This document shows positions 8,171-17,408 of a stretch of DNA of 64,000 bases, piece by piece. Numbering within the stretch: the first letter of the stretch is position 1; each line of letters opens with the position of its first letter. The position numbers and the translations under genes are program-made. Source of the DNA: Lachnoanaerobaculum sp. ICM7 (lineage in GTDB: Bacteria; Bacillota; Clostridia; Lachnospirales; Lachnospiraceae); contig NZ_ALJL01000021.1 of the NCBI RefSeq assembly GCF_000287675.1, forward strand, positions 96,874 to 160,873. The letters are read 5' to 3'. The notes below the pieces were generated by a model. It was given only the letters and a program-made list of their open reading frames with translations, did no database searches and was not told where the DNA came from.

Positions 8171-9141
8171 TACCCACCTATTTCTACCATATCTTTCATT
8201 TCACTGATCTTTGACAAGTCTTCAAAAGCATGAGCTTCGGGCTTTCCTGCTATACATTCTCTGATTTTTTCTTTTAATATATTATGCTTTTTTTCGAATC
8301 CGATTTCAGTATTTTTTAAAATATCCTTTACATCAATATTTGATTCATAACAAAGACATGGTTTTAGTTTTCCTGTAGATGTAAATCTTATTCTGTTACA
8401 ATTGTCGCAAAATTTTCCGTGCATTGCGCTGATAAAGCCTATAGCTCCGGTAAATCCTTCAAGTTTTATGTATTTTGCAGGACCGTTACCATACTTTTTA
8501 TTATCCTCGGCAACATTGTATCTTTCTTTTATTCTTTCAAGGATCTCTACATTGCTCATCCCGATTGATTCCTTGCCATGCCCTATAGGCATCATCTCTA
8601 TAAATCTGATATTTAATTTATCATTCTTTGCAAGCTCTATAATATCAAAGAGCTCATCATCATTTACACCCTTTTGTATTACTGTATTTATCTTTGTACT
8701 TATTCCTGCATTTATAGCTTCTTTTATACCTGACATTACATCATTTAATGCATCAACACCGGCAATTTTTTTAAATTTCTCTTTCTTAAGAGTGTCCAGA
8801 CTTATATTTACACTTGAAAGTCCCGCTTTCTTTAAATCCTTAGCGAGCTTTTCAAGGTAAAACCCGTTTGTTGTCATTGTAATGTCTTTTATATTATCCA
8901 AGGTATGAAGCTTTTTTATAAAATCAACTATACCGTCTCTTATAAGAGGCTCACCACCTGTGATCTTATACTTTGTAATACCGCATTCGCTTGCCGCAAA
9001 TGCCACTTCATATATTTCATCCAGGCTTAGAGTCTCTTCCACTTTTTTTGTTTCAGGCATACAGTATGTGCATCTGAAATTGCATCTGTTGGTAACGGAG
9101 ATTCTCATATAGTCAATTTTTCTATTGTAACAATCTCTCAT
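8170..9141 (-). CDS. moaA: GTP 3',8-cyclase
   Basis: A radical SAM enzyme of 323 residues that rearranges GTP in the first step of molybdopterin synthesis. The SAM cluster motif is CNFRCTYC near residues 20-27; the glycine-rich SAM-binding segment is KYKITGGEPLIRDGI. The second C-terminal 4Fe-4S cluster is held by CDNCNRIRFTSTGKLKPC, the MoaA hallmark. The normal C-terminal GG ending is present (MVEIGG). It lies 8 bases downstream of the XdhC-like gene and overlaps the next gene. Confidence 0.95.
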   Translation of the reverse strand: MRDCYNRKIDYMRISVTNRCNFRCTYCMPETKKVEETLSLDEIYEVAFAASECGITKYKITGGEPLIRDGIVDFIKKLHTLDNIKDITMTTNGFYLEKLAKDLKKAGLSSVNISLDTLKKEKFKKIAGVDALNDVMSGIKEAINAGISTKINTVIQKGVNDDELFDIIELAKNDKLNIRFIEMMPIGHGKESIGMSNVEILERIKERYNVAEDNKKYGNGPAKYIKLEGFTGAIGFISAMHGKFCDNCNRIRFTSTGKLKPCLCYESNIDVKDILKNTEIGFEKKHNILKEKIRECIAGKPEAHAFEDLSKISEMKDMVEIGG

Positions 9142-9149
9142 ATTTAATC

Positions 9150-10178
9150 TTAAACAAGTTCAAGAAGTACTTCTATTCTTCCGCCGCAAACCATACCTTC
9201 AATGCTCGCTTCATCATCTGTAAGATCAACATTTAATAAATATGGTTGCATATCATCTTCTTTCTTAAGTATATCTTCTACCTTGACCATAATGTCATGT
9301 TCGGCCTTTCCTCCGCCGATAGTTCCGACAAAGCTGCCGTCTTTTAAAAACAATGCCTTAGCTCCGACACCTCTTGGCGCTGAACCTTTTTTTCCTACTA
9401 TAGTAGCCATGACCATTCTTTCGGCACTGCTCTCTATCTTCTCAAGCATTCCGTCTATATAGCCGACATTTTTATTTTTTGCATTTTTTACAGATATTAT
9501 CTCGGCAAAAATTGAAATAGCTATTTCTACAGGAGTCTCTGAATTTATATCAAGTCCTATCGGACTATAGATTTCATCAATCTTCTTTTCATCATAACCC
9601 TCACTTCTGATGGCATCAAGTACAAAGCCGACTCTTCTCTTTGCACCCATAAGTCCTACATAGGCATATGGTTTCTTAAGGATTTCTCTGATACATTCTT
9701 TATCCCACTGATGTCCTCTTGTAACTACTACAAAATATGTATCATAGTCGGATTCAAATTTTGAAAGTGCCGATGAAAAATCCTCACAACAAACTCTGTC
9801 TGCACCTGCATTCTTTGCTTTGGCTGCAAATTCTTCTCTATCCTCTACAACTACCATCTCAAAGCCAAGCATCTGACCTATCTTAATCATAGCAATACTT
9901 GTATGACCGGCACCGCAAATTACAATCTTGCTTGTATTACATATATGCTCTACATATACTCTGTTACCGGCTATCTCTACCATACCGGATTTATTTATTT
10001 CCTTTATCTGTTCAAGATTTTCCTTGAAAAAGCTTGTATCCTTACTTATCCATACAAGCTCTCCCTCTCTTATTACAGCCTTACTGCCATAATCTTTATC
10101 ACCCAATGATGTAAATACAAATGTTCTTAATCCGTTTTTCTTTGACTCAGCTATAACTTTGTATAATTCCTTGTCCAT
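9150..10178 (-). CDS. XdhC/CoxI-family molybdenum hydroxylase maturation protein, permuted layout
   Basis: A 342-residue protein. Residues about 84-235 are the XdhC Rossmann domain (KIVICGAGHTSIAMIKIGQMLGFEMVVVEDREEF, TRGHQWDKECI, YVGLMGAKRRVGFVLD, IYSPIGLDINSETPVEIAISI). Residues about 255-342 are a CoxI/XdhC-N-type domain (MATIVGKKGSAPRGVGAKALF, VGTIGGGKAEHDI, MVCGGRIEVLLE). In standard XdhC the CoxI part comes first. The N-terminal 80 residues look like a second, degenerate CoxI-like region lacking the GSAPR and CGG motifs. XdhC proteins hold the cofactor, help add the terminal sulfur and insert it into xanthine-dehydrogenase-type hydroxylases. The context in a molybdenum operon agrees. 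Confidence 0.85.
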   Translation of the reverse strand: MDKELYKVIAESKKNGLRTFVFTSLGDKDYGSKAVIREGELVWISKDTSFFKENLEQIKEINKSGMVEIAGNRVYVEHICNTSKIVICGAGHTSIAMIKIGQMLGFEMVVVEDREEFAAKAKNAGADRVCCEDFSSALSKFESDYDTYFVVVTRGHQWDKECIREILKKPYAYVGLMGAKRRVGFVLDAIRSEGYDEKKIDEIYSPIGLDINSETPVEIAISIFAEIISVKNAKNKNVGYIDGMLEKIESSAERMVMATIVGKKGSAPRGVGAKALFLKDGSFVGTIGGGKAEHDIMVKVEDILKKEDDMQPYLLNVDLTDDEASIEGMVCGGRIEVLLELV

Positions 10179-10198
10179 ATCCTCGCTCCTTTAAAAAA

Positions 10199-11230
10199 TT
10201 ATGACACACCAAATGAACAATTCGGGAATATGCATACCGGACAATGCATGCAATATCCGCCTACTCCCAAACAGTCAATATCAGACTTTTCCACCTTTTC
10301 CCCTGCCATAATTCTTGGCAATACAATATCAAATATTGTTTTCTTCTCATACATTACGCAGCCCGGAAGTCCCATAAAGGTTACATTTTCATTTTCACCG
10401 CCGTAAGCAAGCATAAACATGGCACCCGGAAGTACAGGTGCACCATAAGTAATAACCCTGCTTGCATTCTGTCCTATAGCATAAGGTGTCTTATCATCAG
10501 GATCCACACTCATTCCGCCTGTACAAAGTACAATATCCACTCCTGTAGCCATGACCTTTTTTATGCACTCTATTTCCATTTCCACGTCATCACTGCTTAT
10601 CTCATGTGCTATAACTTCAGCACCGTATTCTTTCATTTTGTTTATAACAACAGGTGTAAAGGTATCCTTTATTCTTCCGTAGTAAACTTCATTACCTGTA
10701 GTCACTATTCCGACTTTCATTTGTTTATATGGTAAAAGTTCAAATAGTGGCTTATCTCCCACAATTTCCTTTGCCTTTTCCATTTTTTCTTTTTCTATAA
10801 TAAGCGGTATGACTCTCATACCTGCAAGATGCTGACCGGCCTTTACAGGGAAGTTATCATGTATACTCGCAATCATCATCTCACCAAGTGAATTGAGCTT
10901 GTTGATTCTTTCCTTATCTATCTTTAAGAGTCCGTCACATTCTGCAATCAACTCGACCTTACCCTCTTTTATATCCGGATCTCTTGTAAGATGTTCATTC
11001 TTACACATATCATAAAGCATAAGTGCCGCATCATTTTCATGCAGCATATTTTCATTTACTTCCCAGATATAGATATGATCCTTACCAACTGAAAGCAGTA
11101 CCTCCACATCTTCTTCTCTTATTATATGTCCCTTTCTGAACACAGGACCTTTTTTCTCACCTTTTATGATCTGCGTTATATCATGACAGAGCATATGCCC
11201 TACGGCATCTTTTGTATCAATAAGTCGCAT
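10199..11230 (-). CDS. MoeA-like molybdopterin-binding protein with Cys-rich tail
   Basis: Residues about 160-310 contain the MoCF-binding fold (KVGIVTTGNEVYYGRIKDTF, VDIVLCTGGMSVDPDDKTPYAI, GAPVLPGAMFMLAYGG, MGLPGCVMYEKKTIFDIVLPRI), the domain that binds molybdopterin in MoeA/CinA proteins. The tail GYCMHCPVCIFPNCSF holds four cysteines and could bind a metal or cluster. The family is known from clostridial molybdenum hydroxylase clusters. The frame is open to a TTG at 11266, but the ATG at 11230 follows AGAAGGGG at good spacing, so I chose it. First gene of the molybdenum operon. Mo insertion is the probable role. Confidence 0.82.
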   Translation of the reverse strand: MRLIDTKDAVGHMLCHDITQIIKGEKKGPVFRKGHIIREEDVEVLLSVGKDHIYIWEVNENMLHENDAALMLYDMCKNEHLTRDPDIKEGKVELIAECDGLLKIDKERINKLNSLGEMMIASIHDNFPVKAGQHLAGMRVIPLIIEKEKMEKAKEIVGDKPLFELLPYKQMKVGIVTTGNEVYYGRIKDTFTPVVINKMKEYGAEVIAHEISSDDVEMEIECIKKVMATGVDIVLCTGGMSVDPDDKTPYAIGQNASRVITYGAPVLPGAMFMLAYGGENENVTFMGLPGCVMYEKKTIFDIVLPRIMAGEKVEKSDIDCLGVGGYCMHCPVCIFPNCSFGVS

Positions 11231-11320
11231 ATTTCCCCTTCTATATTCCGTAACGGTTTGAGCCAATCCGCTACACCATTTTTTTCTATATTAGAGCATT
11301 ATACTATAAAATCAATAAAA

Positions 11321-11360
11321 GCGCCATGATTTATTTAAATACAGAATAAATCATGGCGTC
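11321..11360 (-). terminator. Terminator after hydA
   Basis: A long hairpin, arms of 14-15 bases (CGCCATGATTTATT and its complement) with a loop of about 9, is followed on the minus strand by TTTTATTGATTTT. It separates the ssnA-ygfK-hydA transcript from the molybdenum operon. A possible -10 (TATAAT) for the next operon lies just downstream, near 11303. Confidence 0.8.
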
Positions 11361-11374
11361 TAAAAAACTAATTA

Positions 11375-12766
11375 TTATAAAAATTTCTGATACGGCTTTC
11401 TTGCTAAGAACTTACCTTCAGGAGTATCTTTGATTTTGGTATTGTCAACTATTTCGCTACCTCTTAAGAATACTGTGTCGATATGTCCGCTCAGAACCTT
11501 ACCCTCAAGCGGTGCATAGTCACATTTTGAAACCTGAGCAGCGGCAGTAATCTTAGTCTGCGCATTAGGATCTAATATGACGATATCGGCATCAAAGCCT
11601 TCCTCTATGAATCCCTTTCTGTCATAAAGTCCATAGAGTTTTGCAGGGTTTTCACAAAGTACTTCACACATCTTTTCTACACTGATTCTGCCCGCAGCAA
11701 CGCCTTCGGAATACATTACAATACCTCTTGTCTCTACACCCGGCATTCCTCCCGGAATCTTTCTGAAATCTTCCATTCCAAGTTTCTTTTGCTCATATGT
11801 GAAAGAACAGTGATCTGTTGCTACAGTTTGAATTTCTCCGTCCGCAATAGCCTTCCAAAGCTCATCAATATCGGACTGTTCTCTAAGTGGTGGCGCTATA
11901 ACATACTTGGCTCCTTCAAATCCGGGTAACTCATACAGACTGTTGGTCATCGTAAGATACTGTGGACAGGTCTCCGCATATACCTTCTGTCCTCTTTCTC
12001 TTGCAGCCCTTATCTCATCAAGTCCTTCCTTACAGGTCAGATGGACATCAATTATATCGCTCCCTGCAACCTCGGCAAGATGAAGTATTCTGTTAATAGC
12101 CTCCGCCTCCGCAGCTGCCGGTCTGGTCTTATAATGAGATGAAACCTTGTTCTGTAATCCCGCTTCCACAAATTCCTGTTGAAGTGCAAATATAAGTCCG
12201 GCATTCTCACAATGTACTCCTGTAATAGCTCCTACTTCCTTAAGTCTTTGCAGTACTTCAAAAGCCTCATTGTCATGCAGGAGAATATCATATGTCAGAT
12301 AGATTTTAAAAGTGGTAACGCCTCTGTCCATCATATCCTGACACTGGCGTTTAGCCTCTTCATTCCAATCACTGATTGACATATGTATTCCATAGTCACA
12401 GAATACTCCATCTTTAGCCTTCTCAAGCCAATTGTCCATGCCCTCATTAAGAGTTTCTCCCTTGTACTGGGTTCCGAAATCGATAATAGTTGTAGTTCCA
12501 CCGCTTATCGCCGCTCTTGTTCCTGAATAGAAGTCATCACATGTCACTGTGCCTGCCACATGCAATTCAAAATGTGTATGTGCATCAATAAATCCCGGGA
12601 ATATAAGCTTACCGGAAGCATCTACTACCTTTGTACCTTCATCAAGCTTGGCTACCTCACCGTTTTTAAATACTTTGCTTATTTTCTCATCTTCAATGAG
12701 TATATCGGCAACAAAGCTTTCTTTGGAATTTACTATTTTTCCACCCTTAATAAAAACTCTCTTCAT
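11375..12766 (-). CDS. hydA: Dihydropyrimidinase / D-hydantoinase family amidohydrolase
   Basis: A 463-residue cyclic amidase of the amidohydrolase superfamily, opening hydantoin- or dihydropyrimidine-type rings. Marks: metal-binding FIDAHTHFELHVAGTVTCDDFYSGT near residue 58, GGTTTIIDFGTQ, the carboxylated-lysine segment TTFKIYLTYD, GVHCENAGLI, DVHLTC, CPQYLTMTN, and catalytic Asp in ATDHCSFTYEQK. The frame MKRVFIKGGKIVNSKESF starts after a strong AAGGAGAT site. It is the third gene after ssnA and ygfK; the same trio occurs in enteric and clostridial purine-related clusters (there hyuA), which suggests a ring-opening step on a purine-derived intermediate. The substrate is not known from sequence. 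Confidence 0.88.
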   Translation of the reverse strand: MKRVFIKGGKIVNSKESFVADILIEDEKISKVFKNGEVAKLDEGTKVVDASGKLIFPGFIDAHTHFELHVAGTVTCDDFYSGTRAAISGGTTTIIDFGTQYKGETLNEGMDNWLEKAKDGVFCDYGIHMSISDWNEEAKRQCQDMMDRGVTTFKIYLTYDILLHDNEAFEVLQRLKEVGAITGVHCENAGLIFALQQEFVEAGLQNKVSSHYKTRPAAAEAEAINRILHLAEVAGSDIIDVHLTCKEGLDEIRAARERGQKVYAETCPQYLTMTNSLYELPGFEGAKYVIAPPLREQSDIDELWKAIADGEIQTVATDHCSFTYEQKKLGMEDFRKIPGGMPGVETRGIVMYSEGVAAGRISVEKMCEVLCENPAKLYGLYDRKGFIEEGFDADIVILDPNAQTKITAAAQVSKCDYAPLEGKVLSGHIDTVFLRGSEIVDNTKIKDTPEGKFLARKPYQKFL

Positions 12767-12787
12767 ATTATCTCCTTACATAGCAAA

Positions 12788-12813
12788 ATATGCCACTTTT
12801 TAGGGTGGCATAT
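12788..12813 (-). terminator. Weak hairpin between ygfK and hydA
   Basis: ATATGCCAC and GTGGCATAT form a 9-base stem with an 8-base loop, followed on the minus strand by only TTTTGC. It sits just before the hydA ribosome site. It may be a partial terminator or an RNA processing/stability element rather than a full stop. Confidence 0.4.
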
Positions 12814-12845
12814 CTTAACTATATCATATTTTATCTCAGTCTATA

Positions 12846-15830
12846 TTATAGGAGCAAATACTCATATTCATTATAGATAGTGTCGATAAGTTCAGCATAT
12901 CTATAATTGAGCTTGTCATTGCTCTCGCCTATTCTATATACAAGATTTTGTCCGTCAATTCTTACCTTAACATCCTTGCTTCCCTTAACGATTACAAAAC
13001 CGTCATTCTCTGAATCAAGCATGTCTTCTTCACTTGCGAATAATGTAAGCTTATCCTTGTATGGTGCAGAAGCGTATGGACAGAATGTCTCACAGTTACC
13101 GCACTCATTGCACATATAATCCACATGAACTATCTGATGGCTACCCTTTACATTAACATATACATTAGCTCTGTTTGGACAAACCTCTGTACAATTCTCA
13201 CAAATATAGTCACAAGCTAAACATCTGTTGTCAGCCTTCTTCTCCTCTACCTCTTCAAGGATTCCTCTGTATGAGTATACCTTCTCGTCAGTAGTATCGG
13301 AAATCTTAAGCTCACCGATTGCATGATTTACGATAGCCTCGCAAACCTTCTTACTGTCAGCAATAGCTTTTACGATAACAGATGCGCCCTTAGCGCCGTC
13401 ACCTGCAGCATATACTCCCTTAACATTTGTCTCAAGAGTAACAGGATCGAGTACCGGAAGATTCTTCTTGTCGATCTCAATACCGTTGCTTGTGTAGAAG
13501 TCACCTCTTACACTCTCACCGATAGATGCGATAAGTGTATCACATGGTAATTCAACAAGTTCGTCTGTCTCCTTAACACCTCTTCTACCGCTTGCATCAG
13601 GCTCACCAAGTACATTCTTAGCACATACAAGCTTTCCGCCCTTGAATGATTTTGGAGAAACAAGTGTAACGAACTCTACGCCGTCCTCAATTGCCTCGTT
13701 AAGTTCTTCCTCATCAGCCGGCATATATCTTGCATTTCTTCTGTATGCAAGGTATACATTCTTAACACCCGGAACTCTCTTAGCCGCTCTTGCAACGTCC
13801 ATAGCTGTGTTTCCACCACCTACAACGATAACATTCTCGCCAAGATCCATCTTTCCTTCAGTCTTTTTGAAGTCCTCTAAGAAGTGAAGTGCATTGATTG
13901 CCTTTCCTTCTTCAAGCTCAAGTGGAAGCTCCTTATGTGCACCGATTGCAAGAATAACCCTATCAAAGCCTTCAGCCTTAAGTGCATTTATATCATCAAT
14001 TCTCTTGTTTGTAACAAACTTTGCTCCGTAAGCCTTTGCAAGCTCTACGTCTCTCTGGATATCATCAGCAGGAATTCTGAATCCCGGAATGATGTTTGCA
14101 ACAACACCACCCATGGTATCTCTCTCATCAAATACAGTAACATCCACACCTTCTCTTGCAAGGAAGAATGCAGCTGCGATACCTGCAGGACCACCACCTA
14201 CTACAGCAACCTTTAAGTTCTTCTTATCAGCGCTCTTTAAAGTAGGTACAACCTTTTCAAATGCGTTCTGTGCCGCAATAAGCTTATTTCTTCTGATCTG
14301 CACATCTTCTTCATAGTGATTTCTTGTACAAGCACTCTGACATGTATGTGTACAGATATGACCTGTCATGAATGGAAGCGGGTTCTTCTCTAAGATGACA
14401 TTAAGAGCATCCTCATACTTTCCTTCATTAACAAGGATTCCGTAAGTTGTAATATCCTGATTGATAGGACATCTGTTTACACAAGGTGCCATGTAGCAAT
14501 CAAGATAAGGAACCTTCTTATCAGCCTTTCTGTTTGGAAGCGGCTTAACAGGCTTAACGTGATGCTTATCACTTCTAACATCTGAAACAAGCTTCTCAAG
14601 AGCCTCTACATCAATTCCTGACCAAGCCTTAATCTCAGGCTTTTCAAGCTTTTCTGACATCTCAATAAATCTCTGATATCCGCCCGGTTTCAAGATAGTA
14701 GTAGCCACTGTTACAGGCCAGATTCCACTACCGACAACCTTATCTATATTGAAGTAATCACAACCACCTGAATATGCAATTCTAAGCTTACCGTTAAAGC
14801 TTCTTGAAAGATTTCTCGCAACAAGAAGTGAAAGTGGATAAAGTGACTTTCCTGACATATACATTTCCTGTGACGGAAGTTCATTGTTCTTTACATCAAC
14901 CGGGAATGTATTTGTAATCTTAACACCGAACTCAAGGTTCTTTGAAGAAGCGAGTGCCATAAGTCTCTCTAACATAGGAACTGCATCCGAGTACTGTAAA
15001 TCCTCTTTAAAGTGAAGATCTGTAAACGCAATGTAGTCATATCCCATGCTGTCAAGCATCTCTCTTGCAACTTCATATCCAAGAAGAGTAGGGTTACATT
15101 TTACAAATGTATTTAATCCCTTTTCTGTAATAAGGTATGATGCAATAGCCTCGATCTCCTGTGGAGGACATCCATGCAATGTAGATACTGTTACGGAATT
15201 TACAATATCAGGAGTGATAGCATCAAGATCAGCCTTTGTAAACTTCTTGAACTTGCTTAAATTCTTCTCAAGATATTCCTTACACTCTTTGTATATAGGT
15301 GTTTCTGAAGCATCCATCATTCCGTTGATGAAATTATCAACCTTAGGAAGCTTAATACCTGCAAGGTCATATCCTACTGAAATATTGAACTGGAAGCCGT
15401 CGCTACCGCCAAGATCCCATTCTTTTGAAATAACCTTAAGTGCAAACCAACCCTTGATATACTCATCAAAAGCCTCCTGAACTGTAAGCTCTGTAGACCA
15501 CTCACAGTTGTAGCACTCATCCTCAGCTGTAATACATGGCTTGGCAACGCAAGCTGCAAGCTCTCTACCGTCCATCTTCTGAACTGTCTTAAGCTCGAAG
15601 AATCTTGCACCTGCATAATATCCTGCGATAATATTCTGTGCGAGCTGTGTATGAGGACCTGCTGCAGGACCTATCTGTGTCTCCAATTTTCTTCCGAAAA
15701 TAGTGTAAAATTTATTCTTATCAGCCTTATAAGCCTTCTTTACTCCGTAACAAGAGCCTTCTTTTTCCATCTCCTCAAGGAGTCTTCCCATGATCCTATC
15801 AAAAGGAATGGGTGTCATTATATCGCCCAT
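12846..15830 (-). CDS. ygfK: YgfK-type flavin/iron-sulfur oxidoreductase (putative selenate reductase subunit)
   Basis: A 994-residue multidomain protein. The N-terminal part (to about 400) resembles a dihydroorotate-dehydrogenase-like barrel (VSTLHGCPPQEIEAIASYLI, FGVKITNTFPV). Residues about 440-500 hold Cys clusters (CYMAPCVNRCPINQD, CTHTCQSACTR) as in the GltD family. A two-dinucleotide-binding flavoprotein domain follows (VAVVGGGPAGIAAAFFLAREG near 537, VIVVGGGNTAMDVARAAKR, YAAGDGAKGASVIVKAI). The C-terminus adds ferredoxin-like clusters (CLACDYICENCTEVCP, CNECGNCETFCPYA). Annotated in E. coli as a putative selenate reductase subunit; it is tied to selenium-dependent molybdenum hydroxylases and purine catabolism and probably moves electrons from NAD(P)H. 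Its ATG overlaps the ssnA stop (TAATG). Confidence 0.93.
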   Translation of the reverse strand: MGDIMTPIPFDRIMGRLLEEMEKEGSCYGVKKAYKADKNKFYTIFGRKLETQIGPAAGPHTQLAQNIIAGYYAGARFFELKTVQKMDGRELAACVAKPCITAEDECYNCEWSTELTVQEAFDEYIKGWFALKVISKEWDLGGSDGFQFNISVGYDLAGIKLPKVDNFINGMMDASETPIYKECKEYLEKNLSKFKKFTKADLDAITPDIVNSVTVSTLHGCPPQEIEAIASYLITEKGLNTFVKCNPTLLGYEVAREMLDSMGYDYIAFTDLHFKEDLQYSDAVPMLERLMALASSKNLEFGVKITNTFPVDVKNNELPSQEMYMSGKSLYPLSLLVARNLSRSFNGKLRIAYSGGCDYFNIDKVVGSGIWPVTVATTILKPGGYQRFIEMSEKLEKPEIKAWSGIDVEALEKLVSDVRSDKHHVKPVKPLPNRKADKKVPYLDCYMAPCVNRCPINQDITTYGILVNEGKYEDALNVILEKNPLPFMTGHICTHTCQSACTRNHYEEDVQIRRNKLIAAQNAFEKVVPTLKSADKKNLKVAVVGGGPAGIAAAFFLAREGVDVTVFDERDTMGGVVANIIPGFRIPADDIQRDVELAKAYGAKFVTNKRIDDINALKAEGFDRVILAIGAHKELPLELEEGKAINALHFLEDFKKTEGKMDLGENVIVVGGGNTAMDVARAAKRVPGVKNVYLAYRRNARYMPADEEELNEAIEDGVEFVTLVSPKSFKGGKLVCAKNVLGEPDASGRRGVKETDELVELPCDTLIASIGESVRGDFYTSNGIEIDKKNLPVLDPVTLETNVKGVYAAGDGAKGASVIVKAIADSKKVCEAIVNHAIGELKISDTTDEKVYSYRGILEEVEEKKADNRCLACDYICENCTEVCPNRANVYVNVKGSHQIVHVDYMCNECGNCETFCPYASAPYKDKLTLFASEEDMLDSENDGFVIVKGSKDVKVRIDGQNLVYRIGESNDKLNYRYAELIDTIYNEYEYLLL

Positions 15831-17173
15831 TATGCATTTCCCCTTCCATTGATCTTATTTGCAAGTCTCATAGCACCTTCTCTTACCTTAGCAAGTACTT
15901 CTTTTTCATCAATGTGAAGAAGCTCTCTATCTTTCATCAAGATATTTCCGTTTGCAATTGTAGTTCTGACATCCTTTCCGCATACTCCGAACAATAGATG
16001 ACTGTTGATATTTGAATCGTTCATAGGTGTATTCGGTGTATAATCAACAACGATAACATCCGCTGCTGCACCGGGCTTTAATACTCCAAGCGGCTTCTTA
16101 AAGTATCTGTTTGCAATATTTGCATTGTACTCAAAGAGCATCTTCGGAACTTCGCTCCAAGCTGCACTAGGATCGCATAAATGGTGCTTATGAAGTACAT
16201 TTGCAACCTTCCATGACTCTAAAACGTCATGTGTATAGCCGTCACTTCCGAGTCCGCATACGATTCCTCTGTGAACAAGTTCCATTGTTGGAGGGCATCC
16301 GCATGCATTACCCATGTTTGACTCCGGGTTATGTACTACGCATGTATTTGTATGCTTAATCAAATCCATCTCGTGTGGATTAATATAAATACAGTGTGCA
16401 AGTAATGACTTATCGCCAAGAACTTTCCAATCATATAATCTGTCAACAATTCTTTGGTTGTGTACTTTTAAGCATGAATATAAATCTTCAATACCTTCAG
16501 CCACGTGGATATGACATCCGATATCTTCCGGCTTTCTTGACATAGCATATTCCATTGACTTGTCAGAAATTGTGAAGCTTGCGTGCATTCCCATCATACC
16601 TGCAATCATGTCTGAATCGTCTTTTTTTGCATGATTTGCAAAATCAACGTTTTCCTTAACAGCCGCCTTCATCTTGTCTTCGCCATCACGATCAGATATC
16701 TCATAGCAAAGACAGCTTCTAACACCTGTCTCTCTCGCAGCCTTTTCAATAGCAAAAAGACTTCCCTCGATCTCACCGAAGCTTGCATGATGATCAAAAA
16801 TAGTTGTAACACCATTCTTGATGCAGTCAATATAAGTAGTCATAGCAGAAAGATATGTGAGCTCGTTGTCTAAATTTCTGTCCATGGTCCACCAGAAGCC
16901 GTCCAGGATCTCCAAGAATCCGTTTGGGTTGTAACCGTTGATGCTCATGCCTCTTGCCATTGCAGAATAAATATGCTCGTGTGTGTTGATGAATGCCGGC
17001 ATTATGAGCCCGCCCTTTGCATCCACAAAAGTTGCATCCGCATATTTTTCCTTCAAATCACGGTAGTTTCCAACCTCTAAAACTGTGTTGCCATCCAGTA
17101 CTACAGACCCATCCTCAATCAATGGCTGTTCCTGATTTCCAGTAACTACCCTTCCATTACCAATTAGTAGCAT
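15830..17173 (-). CDS. ssnA: SsnA-type amidohydrolase (aminohydrolase)
   Basis: A 447-residue metal-dependent hydrolase of the ATZ/TRZ or cytosine-deaminase type. Marks: MPAFINTHEHIYSAMARGMSI (metal histidines), TIFDHHASFGEI, GCHIHVAEGIEDL, LLAHCIYINPHEM, VVHNPESNMGNACG and GLGSDGYTHDVLESWKVA (catalytic Asp). SsnA is the standard partner of YgfK. In the purine-degradation clusters known from anaerobes it probably deaminates or hydrolyses a purine-derived intermediate; the exact reaction cannot be read from sequence. The gene leads the ssnA-ygfK-hydA operon and has a good promoter at 17234-17262 and an AGGAGAT ribosome site. Confidence 0.92.
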   Translation of the reverse strand: MLLIGNGRVVTGNQEQPLIEDGSVVLDGNTVLEVGNYRDLKEKYADATFVDAKGGLIMPAFINTHEHIYSAMARGMSINGYNPNGFLEILDGFWWTMDRNLDNELTYLSAMTTYIDCIKNGVTTIFDHHASFGEIEGSLFAIEKAARETGVRSCLCYEISDRDGEDKMKAAVKENVDFANHAKKDDSDMIAGMMGMHASFTISDKSMEYAMSRKPEDIGCHIHVAEGIEDLYSCLKVHNQRIVDRLYDWKVLGDKSLLAHCIYINPHEMDLIKHTNTCVVHNPESNMGNACGCPPTMELVHRGIVCGLGSDGYTHDVLESWKVANVLHKHHLCDPSAAWSEVPKMLFEYNANIANRYFKKPLGVLKPGAAADVIVVDYTPNTPMNDSNINSHLLFGVCGKDVRTTIANGNILMKDRELLHIDEKEVLAKVREGAMRLANKINGRGNA

Positions 17174-17233
17174 TGTAAATCTCCTCTCTGAATTATGCAG
17201 TTTTAATTACAAAAACCTAATAATGTAGCTTGT

Positions 17234-17262
17234 ATTTTAACATTTTTCTATAACCTTTTCAA
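17234..17262 (-). promoter_or_regulatory. Sigma-A-type promoter of the ssnA operon
   Basis: On the minus strand TTGAAA and TAAAAT are separated by exactly 17 bases. The predicted leader before the ssnA ATG is about 55 bases. No purine or molybdenum-cofactor riboswitch structure was recognised in the 17174-17363 gap. Confidence 0.7.
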
Positions 17263-17363
17263 TACTTATCTAATTATATTTTATTATTTCTAAAATATTT
17301 TAAGACAAACAGGAATGTATTAAAAAATATACACAAAATTCATATTTATTCTATTTTTTCCAC

Positions 17364-17392
17364 TTGACATTTATCTTTCGTTTTGATATCAT
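17364..17392 (+). promoter_or_regulatory. Promoter of tRNA-Gly
   Basis: Consensus TTGACA and TATCAT separated by 17 bases, ending 16 bases before the mature tRNA 5' end. Confidence 0.85.
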
Positions 17393-17408
17393 GACAAAGT
17401 AATTTTTT

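Noticed and set aside
10244..10735. 163-codon plus-strand ORF
   Set aside because: Antisense to the MoeA-like gene, rich in His/Tyr/Cys as expected for a shadow frame.
17174..17363. Riboswitch (purine or molybdenum cofactor) before ssnA
   Set aside because: The leader after the promoter is only about 55 bases and shows no conserved riboswitch core.
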